In this document: in pieces, positions 1 to 11,672 of the stretch | How positions within the stretch are numbered: the stretch's first letter is position 1 | Layout: every line of letters begins with the position of its first letter | Assembly: GCA_028583415.1 (NCBI GenBank) | Contig: CM053270.1 | Location: forward strand, 6,456,342 to 6,520,341 | Source: Protea cynaroides | Lineage: Eukaryota > Streptophyta > Magnoliopsida > Proteales > Proteaceae | Direction of reading: 5' to 3' | Length of the DNA stretch: 64,000 nt | Notes under the pieces: model-generated | The model's database searches: none | The model's input: the letters and a program-made list of their open reading frames with translations, nothing else | What the model was told of the DNA's origin: nothing | Program-made: the position numbers and the translations under genes

Positions 1-533
1 AAAGGGAAGGAAGAGAAGAAAGGAAAGAAGAAAAAAAGAAAAAAAAAAGATTTTCTAGAAGAAAAAGAAGAAAAGGAAAGAAGGAGAGAGAGAGAGAGAG
101 AGACGTTTTCTACTCTAAAAAACATGTAGAAAACGTGGGGAAGAGAGAAGAGAGAAGAGAAAAAGGAAGGAAGAGAAGAAAGGAAAGAAGAAAAAAGGAA
201 AAAAGATTTTCTAGAAGAAAAAGAAGAAAAGGAAAGAAGGATCTTCTAGAAGAGGAGAAGAAAAGCATAAATAGACCAAGAGAAAGAGAGATTGATCTTC
301 TTTTTTCAGACCACAAGGAGAGAGAGAACGTGGGTAAGAGAGAAAAACGTGAGAGAGGGAGAAAGAAAGAGAGAAGAAAAAGAGACAAGAAAGAAAAAGA
401 GGAGAAGAAAAGAGAGAAAGAGAAGAGAGAGACGAGCAGAGGAGAGGAGAAGGAGGGTTCGCCTTCAAAGAGCTTGATACGATCTCCAATCATCCTACAT
501 CGACGGTTTCACTCCATTCAAGCAAAAGGTTAG
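1..533. repeat. GA-rich low-complexity block with a ~160-bp tandem duplication
   Basis: Nearly pure purine on the + strand. A segment with the word ttttctagaagaaaaagaag occurs near position 52 and again near 207, so the block is a tandem duplication of about 160 bp with extra GA runs. Reading frames on both strands here are compositional artefacts (Lys/Arg/Glu or Ser/Phe/Leu only). It could be the transcribed leader of an LTR, but no LTR end was found. Confidence 0.7.
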
Positions 534-1871
534 TACCCTAAACGAATTTAGAGGTTTTTAGAATGCTCGAATGTCAATTGTGCTTGAAAAAGGTTAATTT
601 TCATGAAATCTCGATCAGGAATGCTCTATTACATGCATATTAATGTTAAGATGTCTATGTCTAGCATTTTTAATTAATAATAATTTGTCTAAACTACTCA
701 ATGATGAAGTTTTGAATGTTATATGATAATGTTTGATGTTTTTGACAAGTTTCAAAAAATGGTTTTCTAATCTGAAATTTCTAGATTTAGGATTTAAGTT
801 TAGGACGTGCATCACATGTGGTTTTTCTTAGATTTTGAACCCCAAACTTTTATGGGAGTCTCTCTGATATGTTAGAAGACTACCCTAGAAAATTTGTTCC
901 ATTTGGAATTGGAAAAGTATATCAAAAAAATCGTCTTTGCATTGTTGTTTTACTCGAATGTAATGCGATCCTCCATCAGAAAGTCTCTAGACAAGGGTCT
1001 TATAGCCATAATCAAGAAATCAACTTCATATGAACTTTCTAGATATGAAAGTCTTATAAACAACGACACTAGTTTCATATTTTTTTATTTTTTATTGAAT
1101 TGATATCAATTTTTAAGTGCATAATGCTCTGATTTTGAGTCTGTCAGGATGTACTGATTTGCATGATTAAAAAGGATTATTTTTCAGAAAGAAAATATTC
1201 TGTTTTTACTTATTTTTCTTGATAAAATTTTAGATTAGACAGTTATCTACATGGACATATGTCTAGATTTAATTTTCATTAAGTATAGGATTTTATTCGG
1301 AATGTATGGTGCAACTGGTCAAAAATCTGGAATAGAATTGACCAGTGCACATATCCGGTCTTAGGGAATATCTTTGACCTGTTTTTGCTCTCTGTAGGGA
1401 TTTAACTCCTTTATATTAAATATAACATATCAAGTCATCTTTATGTGAAAAAAAATTGGTCTTGATTTGAGTTACATAAGACCGACTTATGGTCATTCTT
1501 GTGTAATGTGACAAAATCTGAATGCAGTTCATAGTTTTGTCCATTATCTGAAACCTTGTGTCACAATTTTGACAGTTTTGAGTCATTAATCTTTCCAAAT
1601 GTCTTCATAAAAATTATAATTTTTCATAGAACATTGAACATATGTTGATAATTTTGTACTTTTCAAAAAAAAATTTCATTGATGTCTCATTCATTGTAAG
1701 ATGTAATTGATTGTTTGAGTAAATTCTGTCATATTTGGATAAATGACTATATTTGGAGCATTCATATGCTTTGTTTGGATTGTGCATATTATATTTGTCA
1801 TATTCCATGTATTGCTATATTTGGTAGAATAAATAGATTTTATCATATTTAGCAAAATCTTAATAATTACC
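534..1871. other. AT-rich intergenic or decayed element DNA, no gene seen
   Basis: No coding frame, RNA gene or clear repeat boundary was found. The start (about 531) has a splice-donor-like gttagtac after a short purine exon-like stretch, so part of it may be a leader intron of an old element. Fragments such as catatttgg resemble the leader at 5230-5560, suggesting the same old element family. Confidence 0.4.
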
Positions 1872-2339
1872 TGTAAGCACCCCATTTTTGCCATCCCCAC
1901 CCAAACAGAACTTTATTGGTGTATAGGCAGTAAGAGAGCAGAGGGGGATGAAAATTTGGAAAGTACAAGGGAGGCGAGTGAAACCCTCTCAAACCAATAG
2001 TAGATCAATTCCTTTGTGCTCTCTATGGTGTTCTGGGCTGAGACAGAGTGTCCCCAATGTACAAGAGTCTTGGTGGGCATATTCAGAAGGGTTGCAGATC
2101 AATTTAAGGTTTGGATACTAAGCGGTGATTTCAAGGCTGAATTTGGCGGGCCCTACAGCAAGGTCATGAAAATACCTTCGAGATGATACCAGCATGATTC
2201 AATTTCGATATCAAACGAAGAAGATGTCACGATTTTAGTCGGATTGAAATTGGCTTATTAAATCCAAGGGCTTTTCTGTAAATTATCATAAATTAAGGAT
2301 TTATTGGGCAAATTATCTTGATTTAAATCGATCGGACTT

Positions 2340-2910
2340 CATTCGACCATATCTTGATCGTTCGACATCCAAATCCGACGATTCAAGCGCCACTGTGCTC
2401 CATTGCCTGTCCTCTTCAAAGTGGACGTGAAGAATTTTGGGAGGAAGCCGCCAGCGGGTCCCATGCAAAGTTGCCAATTGGATTATCGTCAAAACTCCAA
2501 TTCTTCATATCTTGATCATCCGAAGTCCGAATCAGACGATTCAAGTGCCACTGTGCTCCATTATCCGTCCTCTTCAAAGTGGATGTAAAGAATTTTGGGC
2601 AGAAGCCGCTTGCGGGTCCCATGCAAAGTTGCCAGAAGGATTATCGTCAAAACTCCAATTCTTCATATATTGATCATCCGAAGTCTGAATCAGGTGATTC
2701 AAGTGCCACTGTGCTCCATTACCTGTCCTCTTCAAAGTGGACGTGAAGAATTTTGGGCAGAAGCCGTCAGCGGGTCCATGCAAAGTTTTCGGCTAAATTA
2801 TCGTCAAAGCTTCAATTCTTCATATTTTGTTCATCTGACGTCCGAATCTGACGATTCGAGCACTAGTGTGTTCCTTTGTCCGTCCTCTTCAAAGTGGACG
2901 TGGAAAATCT
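2340..2910. repeat. 158-bp tandem repeat inside the old LTR
   Basis: The word tcttcaaagtgga recurs at about 2413, 2571, 2729 and 2886, giving a period of 158, 158 and 157 bp. The units share ccactgtgctccatt and gcgggtcccatgcaaag and differ at scattered bases. Short frames in it on both strands are repeats of one another, not genes. Confidence 0.85.
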
Positions 2911-3295
2911 GAGACATAGGTTGTTGAAATTTTTCATGTGGAATTGCAAGCTGAGAGGACTCATAATAGAGAGAGAAATCAACCCAATCCATACTTACTC
3001 AGCCCAACCAAGCTCAAGCCCAATTTAGTCCAATCCCATCGAACTCAACCAGTCTAGCCTTACCCAGCCTAGACCGGTCTGGACCGAGTCAAGTCAATCC
3101 ATGTGCATTATATATATATGATTTTATATTATATAATATATATCTCTTATATATATTATAACATATGTTCATATATATTATATTATTTTATATACGAATT
3201 GGGTGGGATTTGAATCAATAACTAAGAGAGAGAGAGAGGAAGAGGGAGCGATAATGGGAAGAGAGAGAGGGGAAGAGAGAGAGAGAATGGGAAAA

Positions 3296-3470
3296 GAGAG
3301 GAAGGAGAAAACCGAACATATATATATTACATATATGTTCGGTCAAAGAGAGAGAGAGGGAGAGAGAGAGGAAGGAAGAGAGAGAGAGGAAGAGAGAGAG
3401 AATGGGAAGAGAGAAGAAGGAGAAAACCGAACATATATATTATATATATGTTCGGTCAAAGAGAGAGAGA
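3296..3470. repeat. Duplicated GA block carrying two AT-cored hairpins
   Basis: A unit of about 113 bp occurs twice. Each copy contains accgaacatatat, an AT core and then atatatgttcggt (3311-3343 and 3426-3456), a near-perfect inverted repeat with 13- to 15-bp arms, followed by caaagagagagaggg. The hairpin is retained in both copies although the AT core differs by two bases. Confidence 0.75.
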
Positions 3471-3479
3471 GGGAGAGTA

Positions 3480-3965
3480 CAACCCAACTCCCTGAGAGTA
3501 CAACCCTACTCCCTGAGAGTACAACCCAACTCCCTGAGAGTATACAGATACCTTACTCCCTGAGAGTACAACCTCACTCCCTGAGAGTACAACCCAACTC
3601 CCTGAGAGTATACAGATACCTTACTCCCTGAGAGTACAATCCAACTCCCTGAGAGTACGAACATCACTCCCTGAGAGTACAAACCTTACTCCCTGAGAGT
3701 ACAAACCTTACTCCCTAAGAGTACAACCCTACTCCCTGAGAGTACAACCCTACTCCCTGAGAGTATAAACCTTACTCCCTGAGAGTACAAATCCAACTCC
3801 CTGAGAGTACAAATATCACTCCCTGAGAGTACAACCTTACTCCCTGAGAGTACAAATCCAACTCCCTGAGAGCCACACCCTACTCCCTGAGAGCCACACT
3901 CTACTCCCTGAGAGCCACACTCTACTCCCTGAGAGCCACACTCTACTCCCTGAGAGACATACCCT
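3480..3965. repeat. 20-bp minisatellite, about 22 copies
   Basis: The core actccctgagag is repeated about 22 times with variable 7- to 10-base linkers (tacaaccct, tacaaatcc, tatacagatacctt, ccacactct). The last five units switch from the tacaa-type to the ccaca-type linker, showing local homogenisation. It lies inside the old LTR. Confidence 0.9.
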
Positions 3966-4702
3966 AGCCCTTGAAGTTACCCAATCCACCCAAAAAACGA
4001 ACTACGTCGTACCTGATTTCCAGGACCTCTGGAATACGTAGGCAACTTGGAGGACCCTCCAAGTACGGTACCCCATCTTAGTATCCTTAGGTCCCGCACA
4101 TCCATATCCATTTCCAAATCCATCTTCACTTCAATCCATATTTAGGCTATCTCTAGATTCAATCTCAATCATCATCAAGCATAAACTTCAACTTGAATAA
4201 ATTGAATCTAAGAAAGCTTAATCATAATCCACATCCATAAACTTTAACCACTTTCTGTTTCGAACTACGTTTTTGGACTTGATTTCCAGGATTGGAATAC
4301 GTAGGCAATTTGAGATGTTTTAGACATCTCAGATTCAGTCCATCACCGAACCATCTTTGGTTCGGTTCATTGTATATTATTTTGTTTTTTTTCTTACCTT
4401 AAGAACATGTTTGGCTGAACTTAAGCTACAAGAACTCAGCAACTTGGCATAGGATCCCCCATGAGCCCTAGTCATCATCCATTGACCATGAACAGTCAGA
4501 ATCATAGAGTCTAAGGAAAGTAGAATCACATAGGAGGCCGATTTTTGGATCGGGCAGTTTTGGGTGCCTAACACCTTCCCAAACTGTACTTTGAACGCTT
4601 ACCCGTTCTCTGTTGGACCAAAGCCGATATGTTGGGTCATGAGTCAATAGAAGTCTTATCTCAGGATGAGGCTACATTTTAGGTCCTAGACCTTAATCTA
4701 GG

Positions 4703-4712
4703 TGGCGACTCC
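4703..4712 (+). promoter_or_regulatory. Primer-binding-site-like sequence, tRNA-Arg type
   Basis: The sequence tggcgactcc follows the LTR-end-like text ccttaatctagg. TGGCGACTCC is complementary to a tRNA ending GGAGTCGCCA, the tRNA-Arg type used by Ogre elements as I recall. The same context (aatctaggtggcgact) recurs at 21063-21078 with a degraded 3' half. Confidence 0.5.
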
Positions 4713-5564
4713 AAATCATTCACCGTCCTTTCAGCGTGGGTGGACATCACTGTCCTCACATTACCATTTTTAAGTCTTACTATGCTTAGAAAATAGCATA
4801 TAAGATCTTACCTTTTTGAATGATTCATGCCATATTTTGCATTCTATGTTTGGTACTTACCATGTTGATACAGGAACTGCAGTTATGTTATCAAAGTCGC
4901 TTGGCTCTGAGTTCGAGTTTACTTGCCTTCAATGACCGATCAAGATTTGTAGTTTGTATTTGAGCCTGGAGCCTCACGTTGGCTTTGAAGCAGCCCTGTA
5001 GGATCCCCCCCTTCAAAATCGTACGTTAAGGTTTCCACTCATCCGGCTCAAGTAGTTACACCAAATAATGATAAAGAAAGGGGTTCTCGCTTTCAAATTT
5101 TGTTCTAAAAACCCTCCAAAAAACTACTCCTTACTCAAGTTCCCAGTGATCGATGTCTTTATGAAGGAAAAGCTAGTTGTTTTCTTTAAGGAATCGTTTT
5201 ATAGGGATTCTCTTATAGATGCATACATCAATAATTACCATTTTCTAAGTCTTACTATGCTTAGAAAATAACATATAAGATTTTACCTTTTTTGAAAAAT
5301 TCATGCCACATTTGCATTCTATGTTTGGTACTTGCCATATTGATATATAGATGCATATATTGATTTCTTGCCATATTAGGTCTTGCCATGCTTAGAAGAT
5401 AGCATATTAGATCTTTCCATATAAGTTCTTGCCTTATTTGCAATACATGCCATATTTGAGAGATTTTTAACAATCTTACTATATGTGAATTTCTTGCCAT
5501 AAATGTGTTATATACCATATTTAGATGAATAATTTATTTTTGGCAATAATTTAATTTATTCAAC
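4713..5564 (+). repeat. Decayed element leader with a ~470-bp-spaced duplication
   Basis: No gene was found. A segment starting aagtcttactatgcttagaaaata occurs near 4771 and again near 5249, with the following text through tgtttggtacttaccat conserved in both copies. This is probably the untranslated leader or a truncated interior of the old element whose LTR lies upstream. Confidence 0.5.
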
Positions 5565-5903
5565 ACCCTAGTTGAACTGCCATGTATGCACACTTCTAGA
5601 AGACAATCTAGGCGTTGGGACATGCATCTAGGCACCCACATTCTTGGGAAGTGCATAATGGAAAATAATAAAAATCTTAATAAAGAAAGAGAATGCTTTG
5701 CCAAACCTTTCAAAATTAGAGCTTAGGATGAAAAGGGTAATTCAGGACGATTCTGACCCTCAATAATCCCTAAACCTATAATAGGTTTTCAATCATAAAC
5801 CTAGAATAGGTTCTAAACCCTAAACCTAGAACAGGTTCTAACATTTTGACCCTAATAAGGTTATCCATCCCGAACTACGTGGATTCTGATTCCTAGGTCA
5901 AAT
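5565..5903 (+). mobile_element. Left part of a second Ogre-like LTR fragment, split by the chromovirus
   Basis: It contains short tandem motifs of the type aacctagaataggttct and ends in cccgaactacgtggattctg...cctaggtcaaa, the first half of the conserved gaactacg...ggatacgtaggc block. The second half resumes at 20217 with ccctaggatacgtaggc. The uninterrupted version of the same block at 20343-20395 shows that the two halves were once continuous. Confidence 0.7.
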
Positions 5904-8186
5904 TGTCACACCCCAATTCCGCACTATTCAAAATGGTGTGATGAACCGCTAGCAAACCAACGGTTCAACCAGGATCTCGGACAGACGATATCCGTTTTAT
6001 CTAAACCTCATACATCCACATTAATAATCAGAGTAAATACACAATAGCGAAAGTCGTATAGTAAAATGAACTGAGAAATCTAACTGTGATAATCATATTT
6101 TAATAATAAATTATTTTGTATCAACTAAGACATAAATAAATATCAATTACATGTCTTTACTAAATCCAAGTAATGAAAATAAAATCTAATCGAATACGCA
6201 TGAGTTGCACTCGCAAGAGGAGTCATGCGTATCCACTTCGTCTTCAACTTCTATCGCCGTCATGTGCCCGTACACTGGAGCATTGACATAATCTTCGACG
6301 GTAGTACCTGCATCATCAACTAAAAATATTCGACGTCGAGGGGTGAGCATACATCATGGCTGAGTGAGCAAACAAAACAATGCAATAATACATATGCATG
6401 CATTCAATTCATATCTTTGGTCTGGTTTTATGTTTGCAATGCGCAATAGAAAGGTTCGGTGGTCAAAGGTTAACGTTTATTGACCCCTCCTCTATATACA
6501 GGGTGTGGAAGTTTGTTTAAAGGTTAACGTTTATTGTCGTCCCCATCCACCCTACCATGAACATTGTACAACAAAGATTAACGTTTATTGTTGTACAGTG
6601 TCATACCAACACGTAAGCCCCTGCTGGCGAGGGCTTGCAAACTGGGCTCGCAACTAACCAATCCTAATGCTAAACAGTGTATCCAAGGCCTCACCCCAGC
6701 ATCCCTCAGAACGTCCATAGAGATAGAGCTAAGGCCCCCCGGTAGAGTCAAAGACTACAAGGACCGAGACCACCTCCCCTGATACTCTACGACGTGATAG
6801 TTCTGCTAAAATAATGACGATACGACGATGCTAATGCACAAGACTTGAGTTAGAGATAGAGCTAGAGTGCTGAGGCCCAGCCTATGACACCCCCCCCCCT
6901 GATACTCGCTAGCATCAAGTACATCAACCACACACATACTTTCACATGCCTATCATCATCATCATCATCATGTTATAAACAATAAAGTAAATATGCATGA
7001 ACAAATAATAGAAATATTGGATGACATGTTGTATGCACATTACAAACATATTCGCATAGAATCAAGCATAGCATTGGACTCAAGAAATAAAAACAGTTTG
7101 TTATTAATCAATTAGTTTTTAGGTCTTGTTTCCTCACCTTAACTTGATCGTAAGTCCTCGTTCAAGCTTTAAGAATAACCTTTATATTGATATTATATTG
7201 CTAGAAGACCTAACAAAATCGATAGAATTTAATTAGAATTATTTCTGATTTTAAAAACCATGCTGTTAACTCGGGGTCGATGCTAGGGTCTGAGTTATGA
7301 TCGACCCTGGGTGCGACCACCCCTATTCTGGGCTTCCCGAATACTGGGGGTCGATGCTCAGGGTCTGGTAGGGTCGATTGGCCATCGACCCCCCATGCGA
7401 CCCCCTGTGGGTTTTGTCAATTTCTCTTCCTTCAGTACATTCTTCGTGTTTGGGGTCTTATGGCTTGCTCCTATAGTCCATTCCACACTTGTTCTATGGC
7501 CTAGAACCGTGATTCATTCACCTATATGGCTTTCATGACTTTCCCCATGGTTTTCCATGAAAACCTAACCATGGGTGGGTGATTTGGGTTTCTCCGAGAT
7601 CACACCCTCTTTATTATCTACACTAAGGTCTTTAGAAATTCATGGAAGTAGTATCCATACCTGAGAAGAATACTCCTTCTCTGCATCTCTTCTCCTTTTG
7701 CCTTCTTCTCTTCTTTCCTTCTCTTCTTCTTCTCTTCCTTCTCTTCTCTTTCTCTCAATTCAATTAGGGTTCTAAAAGGAGTGAAAGAGGCTTAAGGACG
7801 TCCTATTTATAGAGTAGAAACTCCTAAAATAAGTCCCATTGAGATTAGGAAGGAATCCCATTGAAATTAGGAAAGTTTCCTAATTTCTGGTTCATGCTGT
7901 TTTTATCGAGTACCGTGGGTCGATAGGGGGGGTCGGAGATCCCGTCGACCCCTGGTCCTTAAAATGTCCGACCCCCCATGTAAAACTGGGGGTCTGACTT
8001 CTATACTGGGGGGGTTCGACCCTCCCTTGCTGGGTATGCGACCCTCCCCTTATTTTAAGTGTTTTTGGGTCAGTTTAATACCTAGGATCGTGATCTTCTT
8101 CACGCACTTGGTCCATTTGGCTCAACCATGATGGGTAGACCTGGTTCAAGGTGGTAAGACCGGGTTAGTTTGATACGGGTCTTACA
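5904..8186 (-). repeat. 3' LTR of the chromovirus
   Basis: 2283 bp, reading TGTAAGACCC at its - strand start and GGGGTGTGACA at its end. The TATA box CTATAAATAG lies at 7802-7811, so U3 is about 380 bp and R-U5 is unusually long (about 1.85 kb). Three 18-bp subrepeats sit at 6465-6590. Clusters of gggtcga/tcgaccc words lie on both sides of the TATA box (7275-7410 and 7915-8050). The pol stop codon TAA (8182-8184) lies inside the LTR. Confidence 0.92.
6465..6590. repeat. Three 18-bp LTR subrepeats at exact 54-bp spacing
   Basis: The word aaaggttaacgtttattg occurs at 6465, 6519 and 6573 (the third has agatt for aggtt), exactly 54 bp apart. The 5' LTR keeps the same arrangement at 18493, 18547 and 18601. 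The divergent solo LTR has its reverse complement at three or four sites (13699, 14007, 14060, 14112 region). The core gttaac is a palindrome, so these could be protein-binding sites; function is inferred only. Confidence 0.8.
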
Positions 8187-11100
8187 ACTCCCCCCTACTT
8201 ATAAAAATTTCATCCCCGAAATTGTTCATACCTTCTAAGCCGAATAAGTGAGGGTATTGCTTTCGCATAGCATTCTCTTCTTCCCATGTAATTTCTTCCT
8301 TGTCTCTACTTCTCCAAGTGACCTTAACATAATAGATATCTCGGTTGCGTAGTCATTGAACCTTTTGGCTGGTGATTTCAGTTGGTATTACTTCAAATGT
8401 CAAATCATCAGTCAAATCAGGCAGATCTACTGTCAGAACGTGCGTTGGATCTTGGACATACTTCTTCAATAAGGAAATATGAAATATGTCATGCACACTT
8501 GACATAGATGGTGGTAGTGCTAACTAGTAAGCCACTTTCCCATGCTTAGCTAAGATCTCATATGGCCCGACATATCTTGGACTTAGTTTCCCTTTCTGTC
8601 TGAACCGTTTCAACCCTCGCATAGGCGATACTTTTAAGAATACTTTATCACCCACGACGAACTCAAGATCTCTGCATCGAGTATCTGCATATTGCTTCTG
8701 ACGATTCTGGGCTGTTCTCACTCTTTCCTTGATGATGTCGACCACTCGACAGGTCTCCTCAACAAATTTTGGTCCAACGAGACTATGTTCCCCAACTTCA
8801 TTCCAAAATAAAGGAGTTCGACAGTTTCTGCCATACAGTGCTTTATAGGGTGACATCTGTATAGTAGCCTGATAGCTATTGTTATAAGTGAACTCGATAA
8901 GTGGTAACTTTTCATCCCATGATCCTTTAAAATCAATTGCACATGCTCGAAGCATATCTTCTAGAATCTGAATTATATGTTCCGACTGTCCATCTGTCTA
9001 TGGATGGAATGCAGTACTAAACTTCAATGTTGTACCCATAGCCTTTTGCAATCCTTCCCAAAACTTGGAAGTAAATCGTGGATCTCTATCGGACACAATG
9101 CTCTCTGGTACACCGTGTAATCGAACAATATTATCCACATACAGCTTTGCTAACCTCTCTAGTATATACTGAGGTCGTATCGGTATAAAGAGAGCTATTT
9201 TGGTCAGGCAGTCTACAATCACCCAAACTTCGTCAACTACTCGAGGAGTCAGTGGTAATCCCGTGACGAAGTCCATAGTGATGCAGTCCCATTTCCATGT
9301 TGGTTCCGGTAACGGCTGTAATAGTCCTACCGATCTTTGTCGTTCAGTCTTTACTTTCTAACAATTTAGGCATTGAGACACGAACTTAGCTACATCTGCT
9401 TTCATTCCTCTCCACCAATATAATTTCTTTAGATCATGATACATTTTTGTGCTTCCCGGATGTATCGAATAGATGGTGGTATGGGCTTCTTTCATCAATC
9501 GGTGTCTAATGTCCAAACTTTCTGTTTCGGGTACACATATTCTTCCTTTGTACTTTAGTACCTTCTCTTCGTCCAAGGTGAACTCAGGGTTAGTCCTACC
9601 TTTTTCGATGTCCTCTTGTACCGTTCTTAGGTAAGGGTCTGTTTTGATAGCTGTCTCCACTTCATCAATTATATCCGGTATAATCTTCAATGCAGCGAAC
9701 ATATTTGAAAATCGATGAATAAACCCTTGGTTGGCTGGTCCATCTGGTGTATCTATTACAAACTGTTCACTACCGTGCTTGAATACCGTTCCGATAGTAC
9801 ACATTGCCGCAGTTGTGCTAACCTCTCCTTGAGATTTTATCATTGTCTTTCTGCTCAACGCATCCGCTACTACATTAGCTTTTCCTGGATGATAGTGGAT
9901 ATCACAATCATAGTCTTTCAATAGTTCCAGCCATCTTCTGTGTCTCATATTCAACTCCTTTTGATTAAATAGATAAGTGAGACTTTTGTGGTCCGATTTA
10001 ATCTGGAACTTCTCTCCATATAGGTAATGTCTCCATATCTTGACAGCATGTACTACTGCCGCTAACTCCAAATTATGAGTGGGATAATTTTTCTCATGTG
10101 TCTTTAACTGTCTTGAGGCATAAGCAATTACTTGTTCTCCTTGCATAAGCACACATCCTAATCCCAGTCCTGACGCATCAGTGTACAAGACAAATGGCTG
10201 TCCTGTAATAGGAATAGTAAGAATCAGAGCGGATATCAATCTGGTCTTCAAGGTTTGGAAGCTCTTCTCGCATTTATCCGTCCACACAAACTTTTCGCCT
10301 TTCTTAGTCAGACTGGTGAGAGGTACGGCAATCCGGGAATAGTCTTCCACAAATCGTCGATAATAACCAGCTAGACCCAGAAAACTTTTAATTTCTACAA
10401 TGCTCTTTGGTGCTTCCCACTTTACAATTGCCTCGATCTTGCTGGGATCCACTTTGATTCCTTCAGCGGATACTACATGGCTTAGGAAGACGACTTCACT
10501 TAGCCAAAACTCACACTTGGTAAATTTGGCATACAGCTTCTCTTTCCTTAAACGTTGTAGAGTGGCGTTTAGATTCTTAATATGGGTTTTCTTGTCCTTG
10601 GAATATACCAATATATCATCAATAAACACAATAACCGACGTATCCAACATATCGTGGAAAACCCGGTTCATGAGTTCCATGAAAGTTGCTGGTGCATTTG
10701 TTAATCCGAAAGACATGACCAAGAATTCATAATGTCCATATCTGGTCCTGAAAGCTGTCTTAGGAATATCACCATCTTTAATCTTCAACTGATGGTAGCC
10801 TGACCGAAGATCGATCTTAGAAAATACTTTTGCTCCTTGCAACTGATCGAACAAGTCATCGATCCGAGGTAGTGGATATCGATTCTTGATTGTCAGTTTG
10901 TTCAACTCCCGATAGTCGATACAAAATCGAACGCTACCGTCCTTCTTCTTTACGAACAATACTGGCGCTCCCCATGGTGATATACTGGGTCGGATATAAC
11001 CTTTGTCCAGTAATTCTTGTAGTTGTACTTTTAATTCCTTTAGTTCAGTAGGAGCCATTCGATAAGGTGCTTTTGATACTGGTGCGGCTCCAGGTATAAG

Positions 11101-11672
11101 ATCTATCACAAACTCTGTGGCTCGGTCGGGTGGTAATCCTGGTAGTTCCTCAGAAAATACGTCGGGGTAGTCCCGCACGACATCAATATCTTCCATCCTT
11201 GGTGCTTCTTTGGTAAGGTCGACCACTGACACTAGATACCCGACTGCTCCTTTCTCAAGGCACTTCTTAGCCTTTAGTGTTGAGAGTATGAGCTTGCGTT
11301 TACGGGGAAGTTTGGTTCCCGTAAAACTGAATTCTGCTCCTTCTTTGTCTTTAAATGTTAGCTTCTTTTTGGCACATAATAGGTTCGCAGAATGCCGAGC
11401 TAACCAGTCCATTCCCAAGATGACGTCAAAGTCTGCCATCCCAAGTTGGATCAAGGTTGCATCTAAGGTTTTCTCGCCAATGAGAACTGGACACGGCCCA
11501 TAACCTTTTTCTAACTCCACTTCTAACCCCATCGGTGACCGTACAAGTAGTTTGTAGTCTAATGTTTTGATGGGTAAATTCAGCTTCTTTCCAAATGACA
11601 CAGATATAAAAGAATGAGTAGCTCTTGAGTCAAAGAGTACTCTAGCGGGTATGTCATTTATAGGTACGATAC
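8182..11672 (-). pseudogene. pol: Chromovirus pol (protease, RT, RNase H, integrase, chromodomain)
   Basis: Retrotransposon polyprotein, reading right to left. The protease region keeps FDSRATHSF near 11625, where Arg replaces the Gly of the usual D-S/T-G catalytic triplet, then GMDWLARH (about 11410). Reverse transcriptase has YRELNKLTIKNRYPLPRIDD and the catalytic FIDDILVYS (about 10605-10630). RNase H has YTDASGLGLG (about 10170). Integrase shows the HHCC finger (HPGSTKM...CLNC, 9480-9361), core DFVTGLP and SDRDPRF (9275-9080) and LIEFTYNN (about 8890). The C-terminus has a chromodomain-like VKVTWRSRDKEEITWEEE (about 8330-8270). In-frame stops at 9358, 8998, 8524 and about 8363 inactivate it; at least two are CAG to TAG. 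It stays in frame otherwise. Confidence 0.92.
8187..8200 (-). promoter_or_regulatory. Polypurine tract of the chromovirus
   Basis: On the - strand AAGTAGGGGGGAGT abuts the 3' LTR, the standard position of the plus-strand primer. It overlaps the last codons of pol. Confidence 0.85.

Larger units (their letters stand above)
1872..4702 (+). mobile_element. Ogre/Tat-like long terminal repeat (+ orientation)
   Basis: The block starts with tgtaagcaccccattttt, the TG start expected of an LTR, and ends just before a primer-binding-like sequence at 4703. Inside are a 158-bp tandem repeat (2340-2910), an AT/GA block with hairpins, a 20-bp minisatellite (3480-3965), two copies of the word gaactacg...ggaatacgtaggcaa (about 4000 and 4265) and the block gggtgcctaacaccttccc (4565). 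The last two are typical of long LTRs of plant Ogre-type Ty3 elements. Length would be about 2.8 kb. The boundaries are inferred from this one copy; no second LTR of equal length is present, so this is a moderate call. Confidence 0.55.

Noticed and set aside
110..533. 127- to 132-codon frames on both strands
   Set aside because: They lie in a GA-rich repeat and consist almost only of Lys/Arg/Glu or Ser/Phe/Leu. Overlapping open frames on both strands reflect composition.
3203..3631. 142-codon + frame
   Set aside because: It spans the GA hairpin block and the 20-bp minisatellite and is a translation of repeats.
3480..3965. CRISPR-like array
   Set aside because: The regular 12-bp core with 7- to 10-bp linkers is a minisatellite. 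Spacers are too short and similar, and this is a plant genome.
7311..7538. 75-codon frame also present at 19340-19567
   Set aside because: It is identical only because both lie in the LTRs. It runs through the gggtcga cluster and shows no domain.
10400..11503. + strand frames of 97-110 codons across pol
   Set aside because: They are shadows of the pol frame on the other strand, with no independent support.
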